NCBI GenBank assembly: GCA_027492875.1 | Contig: JAPUDV010000074.1 | Location: forward strand, 27,397-67,211 | Reading direction: 5' to 3' | Source: Candidatus Competibacteraceae bacterium | GTDB lineage: Bacteria > Pseudomonadota > Gammaproteobacteria > Competibacterales > Competibacteraceae | DNA length: 39,815 bases | Shown: piece by piece, positions 1 through 7,462 of the stretch | Numbering within the stretch: position 1 is the stretch's first letter | Layout: every line of letters begins with the position of its first letter | Made by a program: the position numbers and the translations under genes | The notes under the pieces: model-generated | The model's input: the letters and a program-made list of their open reading frames with translations, nothing else | Told to the model about the DNA's origin: nothing | Database searches by the model: none

Positions 1-420
1 GGTCCGCAGGGTCCAAGCGCGATGGTCATTGGTGGAGGTACGCTTGGCGGTACACCTTTTTCTAACGGTTCTACACAGTATATCGGGATGTTTCTCTCCA
101 GGGACTCCACTACTCGAATCAATGTAGCTCAGCCCATGCCTGTGGCAGGCACTGTGAGTAATCTGAGAGTCATTCTCATCGCGGCGCCGGGTAGCGGCCA
201 GACATTGACGTTTACCCTGATGAATGGATCGACACCGACCTCTTTGACCTGTGCAACGGGTAACACGATGACCTGTTCGGATACCACCAACTCTGCTAGC
301 TTTGCAGTTGGAGATGAGCTATCCCTCCGAGCAGTTTGCAGCGGCGGTGGCAATTGTAGTCTTACTAGTTCCATTACGGCTGGCAACGCGCGTTGGACCG
401 CCCAGTTCTCCCCCAATTAA
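1..420 (+). CDS. C-terminal part of a collagen-like surface protein (5' end outside window)
   Basis: The reading frame is open from the first base and ends with TAA at 418-420, so this is the 3' end of a longer gene. The first in-frame residues are GPQGPSA, two Gly-X-Y triplets of the kind found in bacterial collagen-like repeats. About 130 residues of a Ser/Thr/Gly-rich, probably beta-rich domain follow, with four cysteines. This resembles the general layout of secreted bacterial collagen-like proteins, a triple-helical stalk with a globular C-terminal head; that assignment is inference from two triplets and the layout. The ATG at 22 lies inside the domain and has no ribosome binding site, so it is unlikely to be the true start. 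The next gene encodes another secreted protein. Base composition is more AT-rich than the core genes of the window. Confidence 0.6.
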   Translation, partial: GPQGPSAMVIGGGTLGGTPFSNGSTQYIGMFLSRDSTTRINVAQPMPVAGTVSNLRVILIAAPGSGQTLTFTLMNGSTPTSLTCATGNTMTCSDTTNSASFAVGDELSLRAVCSGGGNCSLTSSITAGNARWTAQFSPN

Positions 421-660
421 AGCACCAGTTAGGGGGTAGGAATATTTATCGCTCATCTTGTTGCTTGGGCTGCGTCACCGCAAAACCACTCGCTTTGGGA
501 GGAGCCTTTATCGGCCGGTTCGCATAACCCTCAACGAGCAACACTGATTCCACAGGAACCGACGAAGAATCGGATAATCCGGTGAATTCGTTGGGTGATA
601 CCAGACTACTTATCCGTACTCTGTGTACCGGTCCATAGGTTAAGTGAGAGGAGAAACCAA
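421..660. other. 240-bp intergenic region, no convincing gene
   Basis: No terminator with a clear U-tract is visible after the first gene. An 80-codon frame runs on the minus strand across 446-688. It overlaps the start of the next gene and lacks a clear ribosome binding site, so it is not called. The end of the region (about 647-658) is the purine-rich ribosome binding site of the following gene. Sequence on either side is less GC-rich than the rest of the window. Confidence 0.4.
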
Positions 661-1311
661 ATGCGATTTCATACGGCAGTAACCGCATTCCTGTTCGCGG
701 GTGCGCTAGTGGCGGTTCCGCAACTGGCGGCGGCGGCGTGCTTTAGCTCTACCGATGTCAAGACCAACCACGCGGATGTGGTGAAGGATATAAATAACAA
801 TACCGTTATTACCTTGGATGGTGTTTGCTACGGCTTGGTGGGAAAGGTGTTTCTGGGCCAGCAGAACGGCGCCTTGGTGCAAGTAATAGCACCACCGGCG
901 AGCATCGCGGATAACGGCACCAATCAGATCGTCGTGACGCTGCCTAGCCTGCTGCCGGCGGGCGACTACTTGGTTGAGTTGCGGAACAATGCCAATGCCT
1001 TCGCCGGCAGTGTGTTCCTCACCGTGCCGGACTTGGCCGCCACCAGCGGCGCCACCGGTTATGAGCAAGTCGCGGGTACTACGAGTAGTAACAATAGCAG
1101 CGCTAAGACGGCGACCGCCACCTGTCCCAATGGGAAAAAAGTCGTCGGCGGGGGTTGGAATACTCCTAGCCAGAGCGGGTTTCCTCCGTTTGTTTTGTCC
1201 AGCCGAGCCACTTCGGACACCGTTTGGACTGTAACGACTACCCTCGCTCTCGGCTCGTTCAGCCTGCAAGCTTTCGCCATCTGCATCAATGCGGAGGCCG
1301 ATGCCTCGTAA
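661..1311 (+). CDS. Secreted protein with TIG-like domain, function unknown
   Basis: The product is 216 residues. The start at 661 is chosen because AGAGGAG stands about 7 bases upstream and because residues 1-24 form a clean Sec signal peptide with cleavage after an Ala-rich stretch (QLAAAA). An in-frame start at 595 would bury the signal peptide. Residues about 50-125 look like an immunoglobulin-like IPT/TIG fold of the type often placed before collagen repeats in bacterial secreted proteins, with a strand motif LLPAGDYLVEL. The C-terminal part has a CPNGKKVVGGGW motif and a second cysteine near the end, probably a disulfide-bonded small domain. It has four cysteines after the signal peptide. 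Its neighbour upstream appears to be collagen-like, so both may be surface or matrix proteins. No enzymatic motif is seen. Confidence 0.65.
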   Translation: MRFHTAVTAFLFAGALVAVPQLAAAACFSSTDVKTNHADVVKDINNNTVITLDGVCYGLVGKVFLGQQNGALVQVIAPPASIADNGTNQIVVTLPSLLPAGDYLVELRNNANAFAGSVFLTVPDLAATSGATGYEQVAGTTSSNNSSAKTATATCPNGKKVVGGGWNTPSQSGFPPFVLSSRATSDTVWTVTTTLALGSFSLQAFAICINAEADAS

Positions 1312-1361
1312 ATAAAGGACAGTAACCGCCGAGGCGCTTTCCGTGAATCGGCCAATCGTTG

Positions 1362-1386
1362 AAAAGGCGGGGTTTCCCCGCCTTTT
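1362..1386 (+). terminator. Rho-independent terminator
   Basis: A perfect stem AAGGCGGGG / CCCCGCCTT with a 3-base loop is followed by a run of Ts. It lies 50 bases after the secreted-protein gene. An A-run on the other side makes it bidirectional, so it can also end mepA transcription coming from the right. Confidence 0.9.
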
Positions 1387-1411
1387 TCTTGTCCCGCGAC
1401 ATCGCGATTCA

Positions 1412-2266
1412 TTACCACCGCGCGGTGGGATTATTCAACACGAAACCGCAGGCCGCCGGCAGCTTGTCCTCGGATGGTGGCCGAGGTTTCTGGTAGGGTC
1501 GCGGCGACAGTACCGCCTGCACGATGTCCCGCACCCAGTGGGCCAGATCGGCGTCGCAACCGTCGTCGGGCGGGATCGGCTTCTGTGCCTTGCACTGATC
1601 GGAACCGGGTGGGCAGGCCAGCCGGATATGAAAATGAGCGTCGTGTCCCCACCATGGGCGCAATTTATACAGCCAGCTTCGGTCGGTTTCGCTGGCGCAC
1701 AGCGCTTGTTTGATGATCGGATTGACGAAAATCCGCTCCACCTCGGGCGCCAGCGCCGCCTGTTTCAGCGCGTCCCGATAGCGCGGCGACCAGCGCGAAC
1801 CGTTCAACACGCCTTCATCGGCGCGCACCATCGACGGCATCTCGATCCGCTCGACTTCGGTCCGCGACAGCAAGCGGTCGCGCGGCTGTTGCAGGAACCA
1901 GATATCCACATCCAGCCCGCTCTGGTGGCTGCGATGACCGTTCGGCATCGGGCCGCCACGCGGTTGCCCCAGATCGCCGATGAGCAGCCGCCCGCCACGC
2001 GCCGCCGTTTGTCGGCCCAGCCGCTCCACCAGCCGAACCAGCACGGGATGACCGTAATAACGGTTGCGGCTGGGGCGCATGACCTGATAGCCCTCGCCCT
2101 CCAGCGGCAGCGCCACCGCCCCGCCGATGCAGCCGGCGGTGTAGGCGCCGATCGCCTGCGGCGGACCCGCCAGCGGATAGCCGACCGCGCTCCACGCATT
2201 GCCGGCCCAGGCGGGCGCCCATCCCCACAGCAGCGGAATCAATAATGCAACGAACCGAATCGTCAT
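1412..2266 (-). CDS. mepA: Penicillin-insensitive murein endopeptidase MepA
   Basis: This is a periplasmic zinc metallopeptidase (family M74, LAS group) that cleaves D-Ala-meso-DAP cross-links in peptidoglycan and is insensitive to beta-lactams. The product is 284 residues. Metal-binding motifs are visible: SHQSGLDVDIWF, matching the family's HxxGxxxD, and WWGHDAHFHIRL, matching the C-terminal HxH region. The start at 2266 gives a signal peptide (TIRFVALLIPLLWGWAPAWA) and has GGGAGA about 7 bases upstream; a TTG 33 bases earlier has neither. The gene stands alone and converges on the secreted-protein gene, sharing its terminator. Cysteines conserved as disulfides in the family are present in the C-terminal half. 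Confidence 0.93.
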   Translation of the reverse strand: MTIRFVALLIPLLWGWAPAWAGNAWSAVGYPLAGPPQAIGAYTAGCIGGAVALPLEGEGYQVMRPSRNRYYGHPVLVRLVERLGRQTAARGGRLLIGDLGQPRGGPMPNGHRSHQSGLDVDIWFLQQPRDRLLSRTEVERIEMPSMVRADEGVLNGSRWSPRYRDALKQAALAPEVERIFVNPIIKQALCASETDRSWLYKLRPWWGHDAHFHIRLACPPGSDQCKAQKPIPPDDGCDADLAHWVRDIVQAVLSPRPYQKPRPPSEDKLPAACGFVLNNPTARW

Positions 2267-2315
2267 GATGTTCTCCCGGAACGCAACCTGAATTTTCAAG
2301 CTTATCCCAAGGGAC

Positions 2316-2386
2316 CGGGACTTTCGCTTTCCGTTGTACCCGCTTGCGTGGGCATGACGACTTAAGGATCGTTAGCGAAAGTCCCG
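2316..2386. repeat. 13-bp inverted repeat around a small palindrome
   Basis: CGGGACTTTCGCT at 2316-2328 is exactly inverted at 2374-2386, 45 bp apart. The spacer holds a shorter stem, ACCCGCTTGCGTGGGC, about 2338-2353. The inner part, read on the minus strand as GTCATGCCCACGCAAGCGGG, resembles widespread proteobacterial intergenic palindromes of the dRS3 type. It may be a miniature or REP-like element, or its remnant. The sequence shows the palindromes; the family link is inference. Confidence 0.5.
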
Positions 2387-3223
2387 AGAACTCATGTTGG
2401 GGATGAAAGATGCTTCCGTGGCTTTGACGTGAAGATGGACATTTTCGCGGACATTTTTCTTGGGGTGTCGGGTGTAAGGCTCTATGATTCAATGGAAAAT
2501 GGTCCTCTAGAGGTGGACATTCCGATGGGCCAGAATACTTGGCGGTTGCTGGATCGGCGTGTTGAGACAGACCGATTCAGTCCTTTCACCTTCCAGGTCG
2601 GCGTCGATCCCAACGAAGTCGCCTTGCCGTTGCAACGGGTTGAGGACGCGCACCAGCGTTTCGTCGCGTCGCCGCTCTCGCAGGTCGCGAATCAGTTGGA
2701 GCGGGAAGTGGTGGCGAGCAGCGTGTTTGGCGCCAACGCCATCGAGGGGGGAACGCTGACCGAGGAAGAGACGGCGACCACCCTGACGCTGGCGCCGGAG
2801 GCGATTTGGGAAATCGAGCAGCGACGGGTGGCGAACATCAAGGCGGCTTACGACCGTGCGCTTCGAGCGGCGAGCGTTCCCGGCTGGCGACTCGATCTCG
2901 ATTTTATCCGTGAGATTCACGCCGCCGTTACCCAGGGTTTGCCACATCCTCAGAATCAGCCAGGCGCATTCCGCGAGAACCCCAAGACCACCGTGACCCA
3001 TGTCGGCGATGCCGCGCATGGGGGGCGCTACAAGCCGCCGCAAGATGGCGGGGATGTGCGGCGGCTGATGCGGCATTGCGTGGAGTGGCATGAAAGTCTG
3101 GTCGCGGCGAAAGTGCCCGCTCTGATCCGTGCTCCGCTCGTGCATCTCTATTACGAACTGATCCATCCGTTCTGGGATGGCAGACGCCGGTCGGGTTTGG
3201 TTGAGTCTCGTAACCGTTTACGC

Positions 3224-3242
3224 CCCCTCCCAGCGGGAGGGG
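3224..3242. repeat. GC-rich hairpin CCCCTCCC-AGC-GGGAGGGG
   Basis: An 8-bp perfect stem with a 3-base loop is followed on the plus strand by TTGTTCT. It sits in the junk tail of the broken fic frame. It may act as a weak terminator on the plus strand or be part of a repeat element that disrupted fic. Confidence 0.5.
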
Positions 3243-3264
3243 TTGTTCTAGCGCGCCGAAATCA

Positions 3265-3290
3265 CCCGGCCTGTTGGGAAGCAGGCCGGG
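3265..3290. repeat. GC-rich hairpin CCCGGCCTG-N8-CAGGCCGGG
   Basis: A 9-bp perfect stem with an 8-base loop, 23 bases after the preceding hairpin. It lies just beyond the 3' end of the spoVR operon on the minus strand and could end or protect that transcript. No U-tract follows on that strand. Confidence 0.5.
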
Positions 3291-3312
3291 CGCGGGCGGA
3301 AGTTTGCAGTGG

Positions 3313-3438
3313 TCACTCGTAACGATGTGGGCCGGCGATAATGATCAGCGTATCGGTTTCCAGCCACGATACTCGACCGACCATGACGGGCGCTCCGGCG
3401 CGGAATGCGTGGATGATATCGGTTCGGTTGGCAACCAT
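3313..3438 (-). CDS. Possible 41-residue small protein coupled to spoVR
   Basis: The ATG at 3438-3436 overlaps the spoVR stop in the sequence TGATG, a standard arrangement for translational coupling. The predicted product has 41 residues, with a plausible compact beta-strand pattern (VMVGRVSWLETDTLIIIAG) and no low-complexity GC-driven composition. I do not recognise it. It could equally be a former 3' extension of spoVR or a chance frame. It ends with TGA at 3315-3313, just before the hairpin pair. Confidence 0.4.
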   Translation of the reverse strand: MVANRTDIIHAFRAGAPVMVGRVSWLETDTLIIIAGPHRYE

Positions 3439-6170
3439 CACCGTCCCCGTGCCGCCGGACATTCCCCGACCAGTTCCGCTCGGCCGTTTTCGTCCACCGC
3501 CTCCAAGCGCACCGTGAAGCCCCATAACCGGTGCAAGTGCTTGAGCACCTCCTGGGCGCTGTCGGCGTGCAACGGCCGGCGGTTGTAAGGCGTGTGACGC
3601 AGGGTCAGCGAGCGGTCCTTGCGGTGGGCGACGTTCCACACCTGGATGTTGGGCTCGCGGCTGCCGAGGTTGTACTGGTCGGCCAGCGCCAGCCGCAGCC
3701 GCCGATAGCCAGCCTCGTCGTGGATGGCGGTGATCTCCAACTCGTCCTGCACGTCGTCGTCCAGCACCGCGAACAGCTTGAGATCGCGCATCACCTTGGG
3801 CGACAGGTATTGGGCGATGAAGCTTTCGTCCTTGAAATTGCGCATGGCGAAGTCCAGCGTCTTGATCCAGTCCTGCCCGGCGATGTTCGGGAACCAGTGG
3901 CGGTCCTCGGCGGTGGGTTCCTGGCAGATGCGCCGGATGTCGCTCATCATGGCAAATCCCAGCGCGTAAGGGTTGATGCCGGAATAATAGGGATGATCGA
4001 ACGGCAATTGCTGAATCACGCTGGTATGTGATTGCAGGAACTCGATCATGAAGCCATCGTTGGCATAGCCCTCATCGTACAGCCGGTTCATCAGCGTGTA
4101 ATGCCAGAAGCAATTGTGATTGATGAAGCAGGACGCCTTGTAGGCGTGGGAGTGCTCCACGCTGAAATCGACGACCGGCCCGTCGTCGCACGCGATGAAT
4201 TCGATAGTCGTCAGATCGTCCTTGTCCAGGAACCACCGGACATCCGCCAGCGTGTCCCGCAAGGCTTGCCGCTTGTACGACAGGCGAAAGCCGATCTTCT
4301 CCGCGAAGCGCTGGACATCCGAGCCGGTGATGACGAGCCGGAAGGTGCCATCTTGCTGTGGCCGCACGGAACTGACGATGCCCAGATTCAGGATGAGCAG
4401 TTGCTCGACCCGCAACAGCTCAAGGCTCTTGCTGACCAGGATGACCTGGCGGTCCTGGCGCGAGACGCAGCCGTCGGTGTCGAAGTGCCCGCGAAGGAAA
4501 GCAGAGACGACGGTCTCTGGCGAGCGCAGGACGATGTCCGGCACGGTCTTTCGTCCCGAAGCACCCCAGCCGGTAGCTATTCCAAACGTCTGTTTGAACA
4601 ATCGCGCCAGCACGGCGCTGTGGACTGTCGAGTTGAAGTGGTTGCGGCTCGGTCGGCGCAATGCCATGACCCCGAAGTTCGCGTACAGCGTCTGCTCGAA
4701 GAAGTCCAGCAGCTCCACATCCTGTGACGTCAGATTTACGCGGCCCGCATCGACGAAACCGTCCCCGATGACCTGGCCCAGCACTTCGGCCAAGTCGGGT
4801 CCGAGGGTTTCAGGCCGACGGGCCAAGTTATCAGGCGTCAGTAAAGCCCATGGCTGATCGGGATCGGCCTTGATCGCCTCCCACTCGTCAAAACACGCCT
4901 GTAACCGGGTCACGGTCTGCGTTCCGACCGACAAGCCCGGCGCGGCGCGGCGCCATTTGTAGTAGGTGTTGATCGATACGTCGTGCTTTTGGCAGACATC
5001 CGCGATGCGCGGGCGAACCTTCAGCGTGTAGTCGATCAGGGCTTCGGTGCCGGCGAAAACGGATTGACCGCGCCGGATCTCCACGGTATCACCGACCTTC
5101 AGGTTCCGCAGCTCGACCCATTCCCCGCCCACCAGAATCTTGTGATCGGCGCCGCCGTGCAGTTCGTGGCCATGCCGGGTCCGGATGCGGATACGCGGTT
5201 TCGATGGATGCGTAAACCAGTTGACTACCCGGTTGCCGTCCTCGACGCATCCCGAGAACCGCGACTCGACCAGTGCCTGAGCTCGCAGGAGACCGTGATC
5301 GGTCACGATCAGCGTGTCGCCGGTGACGCAGGCCCAGCCTTCATTCATGACCTGAGTCTGTCGTTGCGGATAGAAATACTGGGCAATTTTGCGCACGATC
5401 CGCACCAGTTCGCGCTGCCACGGTTCCAGCAGCGGCGCGTTCTTCTCGATGAAATACAGCAGGTTCTCCTGCGGCTCGCTCGGGTAGCGCGGCTCGACTG
5501 CGGCGGTGGCCTCGGACGACCGGACCGGCACGGTCCGCCATAGATCGTTGAGCTGCGATTGCAGGTAGGTTTCCCGCTCCTGCTGGCGCAACTTTTCTTC
5601 CCGTAGCGACAGCGGCGCCGGGTGTTTGTAGCGGTCCACCCCGTAGTTCATCAGCGCGTGGCAGGAATCGAGGAACAGCTCGACGGTTTCCTCGCCGTGG
5701 CGTTCTTCGCATTCGGCGACGTAGTTGCGGGCGAACAGCAGATAATCGATGATCGCGTCGGCGCTGGTCCAGGCGCGGAACAGGTAGTTGCCCTTGAAAA
5801 AGGAGTTGTGGCCGTAGGCGGCGTGGGCGATCACCAGCGCCTGCATCATGGCGGTGTTTTCCTCCATGAGATAGGCGATGCAGGGGTCGGAGTTGATCAC
5901 GATCTCGTAGGCCAGCCCCATCTGTCCGCGCCGGTAATTCTTCTCGGTCAGCACGAACTGCTTGCCATAGGACCAGTGCTTGTAACCCAGCGGCATCCCC
6001 ACCGAGGAGTAGGCGTCCATCATCTGCTCGGCAGTGATGATCTCGATCTGGTTGGGGTAGGTGTCGAGCCGGAACTCCTCGGCGGCGATGCGGCCGATCA
6101 CCTCGTTGTAGCGCTCCAGCATCGGGAAGGTCCATTCGGACGACTCGGCAATCAGTCGCGACGCACTCAT
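3438..6170 (-). CDS. spoVR: SpoVR/YcgB family protein interrupted by an intein
   Basis: The 910-residue precursor consists of a SpoVR-family host protein (residues 1-280 and 687-910, 504 residues after splicing, close to the usual size of about 510) and a 406-residue intein (281-686). The host parts carry family segments such as [30 protein letters not shown] and the NEGWA/CFWHYT junction, which in E. coli YcgB is uninterrupted. SpoVR proteins are of poorly known function and in proteobacteria are linked to PrkA and YeaH in stress and stationary phase. The ATG overlaps the yeaH stop in ATGA, so translation is coupled. The start at MSASRL fits. The frame is open throughout, so splicing is probably still functional. 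Confidence 0.92.
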   Translation of the reverse strand: MSASRLIAESSEWTFPMLERYNEVIGRIAAEEFRLDTYPNQIEIITAEQMMDAYSSVGMPLGYKHWSYGKQFVLTEKNYRRGQMGLAYEIVINSDPCIAYLMEENTAMMQALVIAHAAYGHNSFFKGNYLFRAWTSADAIIDYLLFARNYVAECEERHGEETVELFLDSCHALMNYGVDRYKHPAPLSLREEKLRQQERETYLQSQLNDLWRTVPVRSSEATAAVEPRYPSEPQENLLYFIEKNAPLLEPWQRELVRIVRKIAQYFYPQRQTQVMNEGWACVTGDTLIVTDHGLLRAQALVESRFSGCVEDGNRVVNWFTHPSKPRIRIRTRHGHELHGGADHKILVGGEWVELRNLKVGDTVEIRRGQSVFAGTEALIDYTLKVRPRIADVCQKHDVSINTYYKWRRAAPGLSVGTQTVTRLQACFDEWEAIKADPDQPWALLTPDNLARRPETLGPDLAEVLGQVIGDGFVDAGRVNLTSQDVELLDFFEQTLYANFGVMALRRPSRNHFNSTVHSAVLARLFKQTFGIATGWGASGRKTVPDIVLRSPETVVSAFLRGHFDTDGCVSRQDRQVILVSKSLELLRVEQLLILNLGIVSSVRPQQDGTFRLVITGSDVQRFAEKIGFRLSYKRQALRDTLADVRWFLDKDDLTTIEFIACDDGPVVDFSVEHSHAYKASCFINHNCFWHYTLMNRLYDEGYANDGFMIEFLQSHTSVIQQLPFDHPYYSGINPYALGFAMMSDIRRICQEPTAEDRHWFPNIAGQDWIKTLDFAMRNFKDESFIAQYLSPKVMRDLKLFAVLDDDVQDELEITAIHDEAGYRRLRLALADQYNLGSREPNIQVWNVAHRKDRSLTLRHTPYNRRPLHADSAQEVLKHLHRLWGFTVRLEAVDENGRAELVGECPAARGR
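4113..5330 (-). mobile_element. Intein with LAGLIDADG homing endonuclease inside spoVR
   Basis: The splice junctions are [11 protein letters not shown] and INHN|CFWHY. All residues needed for standard splicing are visible: Cys1 (C281), a block B histidine in GGADHKIL (H343), the penultimate His (H685), the terminal Asn (N686) and the +1 Cys (C687). Block F reads [17 protein letters not shown]. Two LAGLIDADG motifs, [11 protein letters not shown] (about 463-473) and [10 protein letters not shown] (558-567), have acidic residues in the expected place, so the endonuclease may be active. Between the Hint N-part and the first motif, at about 380-410, is a helix-turn-helix-like segment ([20 protein letters not shown]), probably a DNA-recognition insert. 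The element is placed at a highly conserved position of the host, as is typical for inteins. Confidence 0.93.
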
Positions 6171-7435
6171 GATACACGCCTCTTGAACAGGTCCCGGAAG
6201 ACCGGATAAATGTCGGGCGGCCCGTCGATCTGCCGCATGGCGAAGTGCGGATGTTGCTCGTTTACCTCCTCATACGCTTCCCACAGGCTCTGATGGCGGT
6301 CCGGAGTGATTTCGATGTAGGCGTAGTAGCGGACGAACGGCACGATCTGCTTGAGCAGGATATCCCGGCAGGTCGGCGAGTCGTGGTGCCAGTTGTCGCC
6401 GTCCGAAGCCTGCGCCACATAGATATTCCAACTGGCGGTCGAGTAGCGCGCGGCCATGATCTCGCCCATCAGGTGCAGGGCGCTGGACACCACGGTGCCG
6501 CCGGTCTCGCGCGAGTAGAAGAATTCCTGTTCGTCCACTTCCTTGGCCACCGTGTGGTGGCGGATGAACACCACTTCGATCTTCTCGTAGTTACGCTTGA
6601 GGAACAGGTACAGCAGGGTGAAAAAGCGTTTGGCCAGATCCTTGCGCGCACGGTCCATCGAGCCGGATACGTCCATGATGCAGAACATCACCGCCTGGGT
6701 GGTCGGTCGCGGCTGCATGACCCGGTTGGTATAGCGCAGGTCGAAGGTGTCGATGAACGGCACCGCCCGCGCCCGCGCCCGCAGGTGCTCGATCTCCTCG
6801 ATCAATTCGCGGGCGCGGCTTTCGTCCACCGGCGGTTCGGCCAGCAGTTGTTGCAGCTCTTCTTCCGCCTCGTGCAGTCGGCGGGTGTAGGGCGCGGCCA
6901 GCGCCATCCGCCGCGCCATGGCCCCCTTCAGCGAGCGCACCACGTCGATGTTGGACGGCGAGCCGGCGCTGGTGAAACCGGCGCGCACCGACTTGAATTC
7001 GGTGAGCTTGGCCAGCTGGGTGCGCACCAGGTTGGGCAGTTCCAGATCCTCGAAAAACAGTTCCAGGAACTCCTCGCGCGACAGCTCGAACACGAAATCA
7101 TCCTCGCCCTCGCCGCTGTTGCTGGCTTGGCCGCCGCCCGCACCGCCGCCCGCGCCGCCCTGCGGCCGGGCGACCCGGTCGCCGGCGACGAACTCCTTGT
7201 TGCCCGGATGGATGGCCTCGCGCCGCCCGCCCGGCCCGTGGCCGAACACCGGTTCGGACAGGTCGCGGGCCGGGATGTTGATCTTCTCGCCGTTGTCGAT
7301 GTCGGTGATGCTGCGGCCGTTCATGGCCTCGGTCACGGCCTTCTTGATCTGATTTTTAAAGCGCCGGATAAAGCGCTGGCGGTTGACGGTACTTTTGTTC
7401 TTGCCGTCCAGCCGTCGGTCGATAAGCGTGGCCAT
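6167..7435 (-). CDS. yeaH: YeaH/DUF444 family VWA protein
   Basis: The product is 422 residues, the usual family length. Residues 1-60 are basic and helical. Residues 91-112 form a Gly-rich linker, and the C-terminal half is a von Willebrand A-like domain with the metal-ion site DVSGS at 255-259. The family is found next to the PrkA kinase and SpoVR. In E. coli yeaG-yeaH is induced by nitrogen starvation and stationary phase, but the molecular job of YeaH is unknown. It is the second gene of the operon, 27 bp after prkA, and its stop overlaps the spoVR start. Cytoplasmic; no signal peptide. Confidence 0.93.
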   Translation of the reverse strand: MATLIDRRLDGKNKSTVNRQRFIRRFKNQIKKAVTEAMNGRSITDIDNGEKINIPARDLSEPVFGHGPGGRREAIHPGNKEFVAGDRVARPQGGAGGGAGGGQASNSGEGEDDFVFELSREEFLELFFEDLELPNLVRTQLAKLTEFKSVRAGFTSAGSPSNIDVVRSLKGAMARRMALAAPYTRRLHEAEEELQQLLAEPPVDESRARELIEEIEHLRARARAVPFIDTFDLRYTNRVMQPRPTTQAVMFCIMDVSGSMDRARKDLAKRFFTLLYLFLKRNYEKIEVVFIRHHTVAKEVDEQEFFYSRETGGTVVSSALHLMGEIMAARYSTASWNIYVAQASDGDNWHHDSPTCRDILLKQIVPFVRYYAYIEITPDRHQSLWEAYEEVNEQHPHFAMRQIDGPPDIYPVFRDLFKRRVS

Positions 7436-7462
7436 GCGCGGGTTCCTCCGTTTTGGTCCGCA

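Larger units (their letters stand above)
2525..3322 (+). pseudogene. Fic-family AMP-transferase gene, truncated in the active-site motif
   Basis: Fic domain proteins transfer AMP or another nucleotide part from a nucleotide to target proteins. The frame shows the family layout: an inhibitory-helix motif of the (S/N)xIEG type (GANAIEGGTLTEEE), then the DFIREIHAAVTQG and PGAFRENPKT segments, then LVHLYYELIHPFWDG. The catalytic loop should read HPFxDGNGRxxR. Here it breaks off after HPFWDG near 3180, and the next 47 codons are unrelated arginine/alanine-rich sequence over two hairpins. The essential Asn/Arg and the C-terminal domain (families are usually about 370 residues) are missing. The start is uncertain: 2525 has AGAGGTGG upstream, and 2492 and 2429 are alternatives. 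The nearest alignment needs a deleted base near 3182, so this is frameshift plus deletion rather than a natural short form. Confidence 0.75.

Noticed and set aside
595..660. Upstream start for the TIG-like secreted protein
   Set aside because: It would hide the signal peptide, while the ATG at 661 has a strong ribosome binding site.
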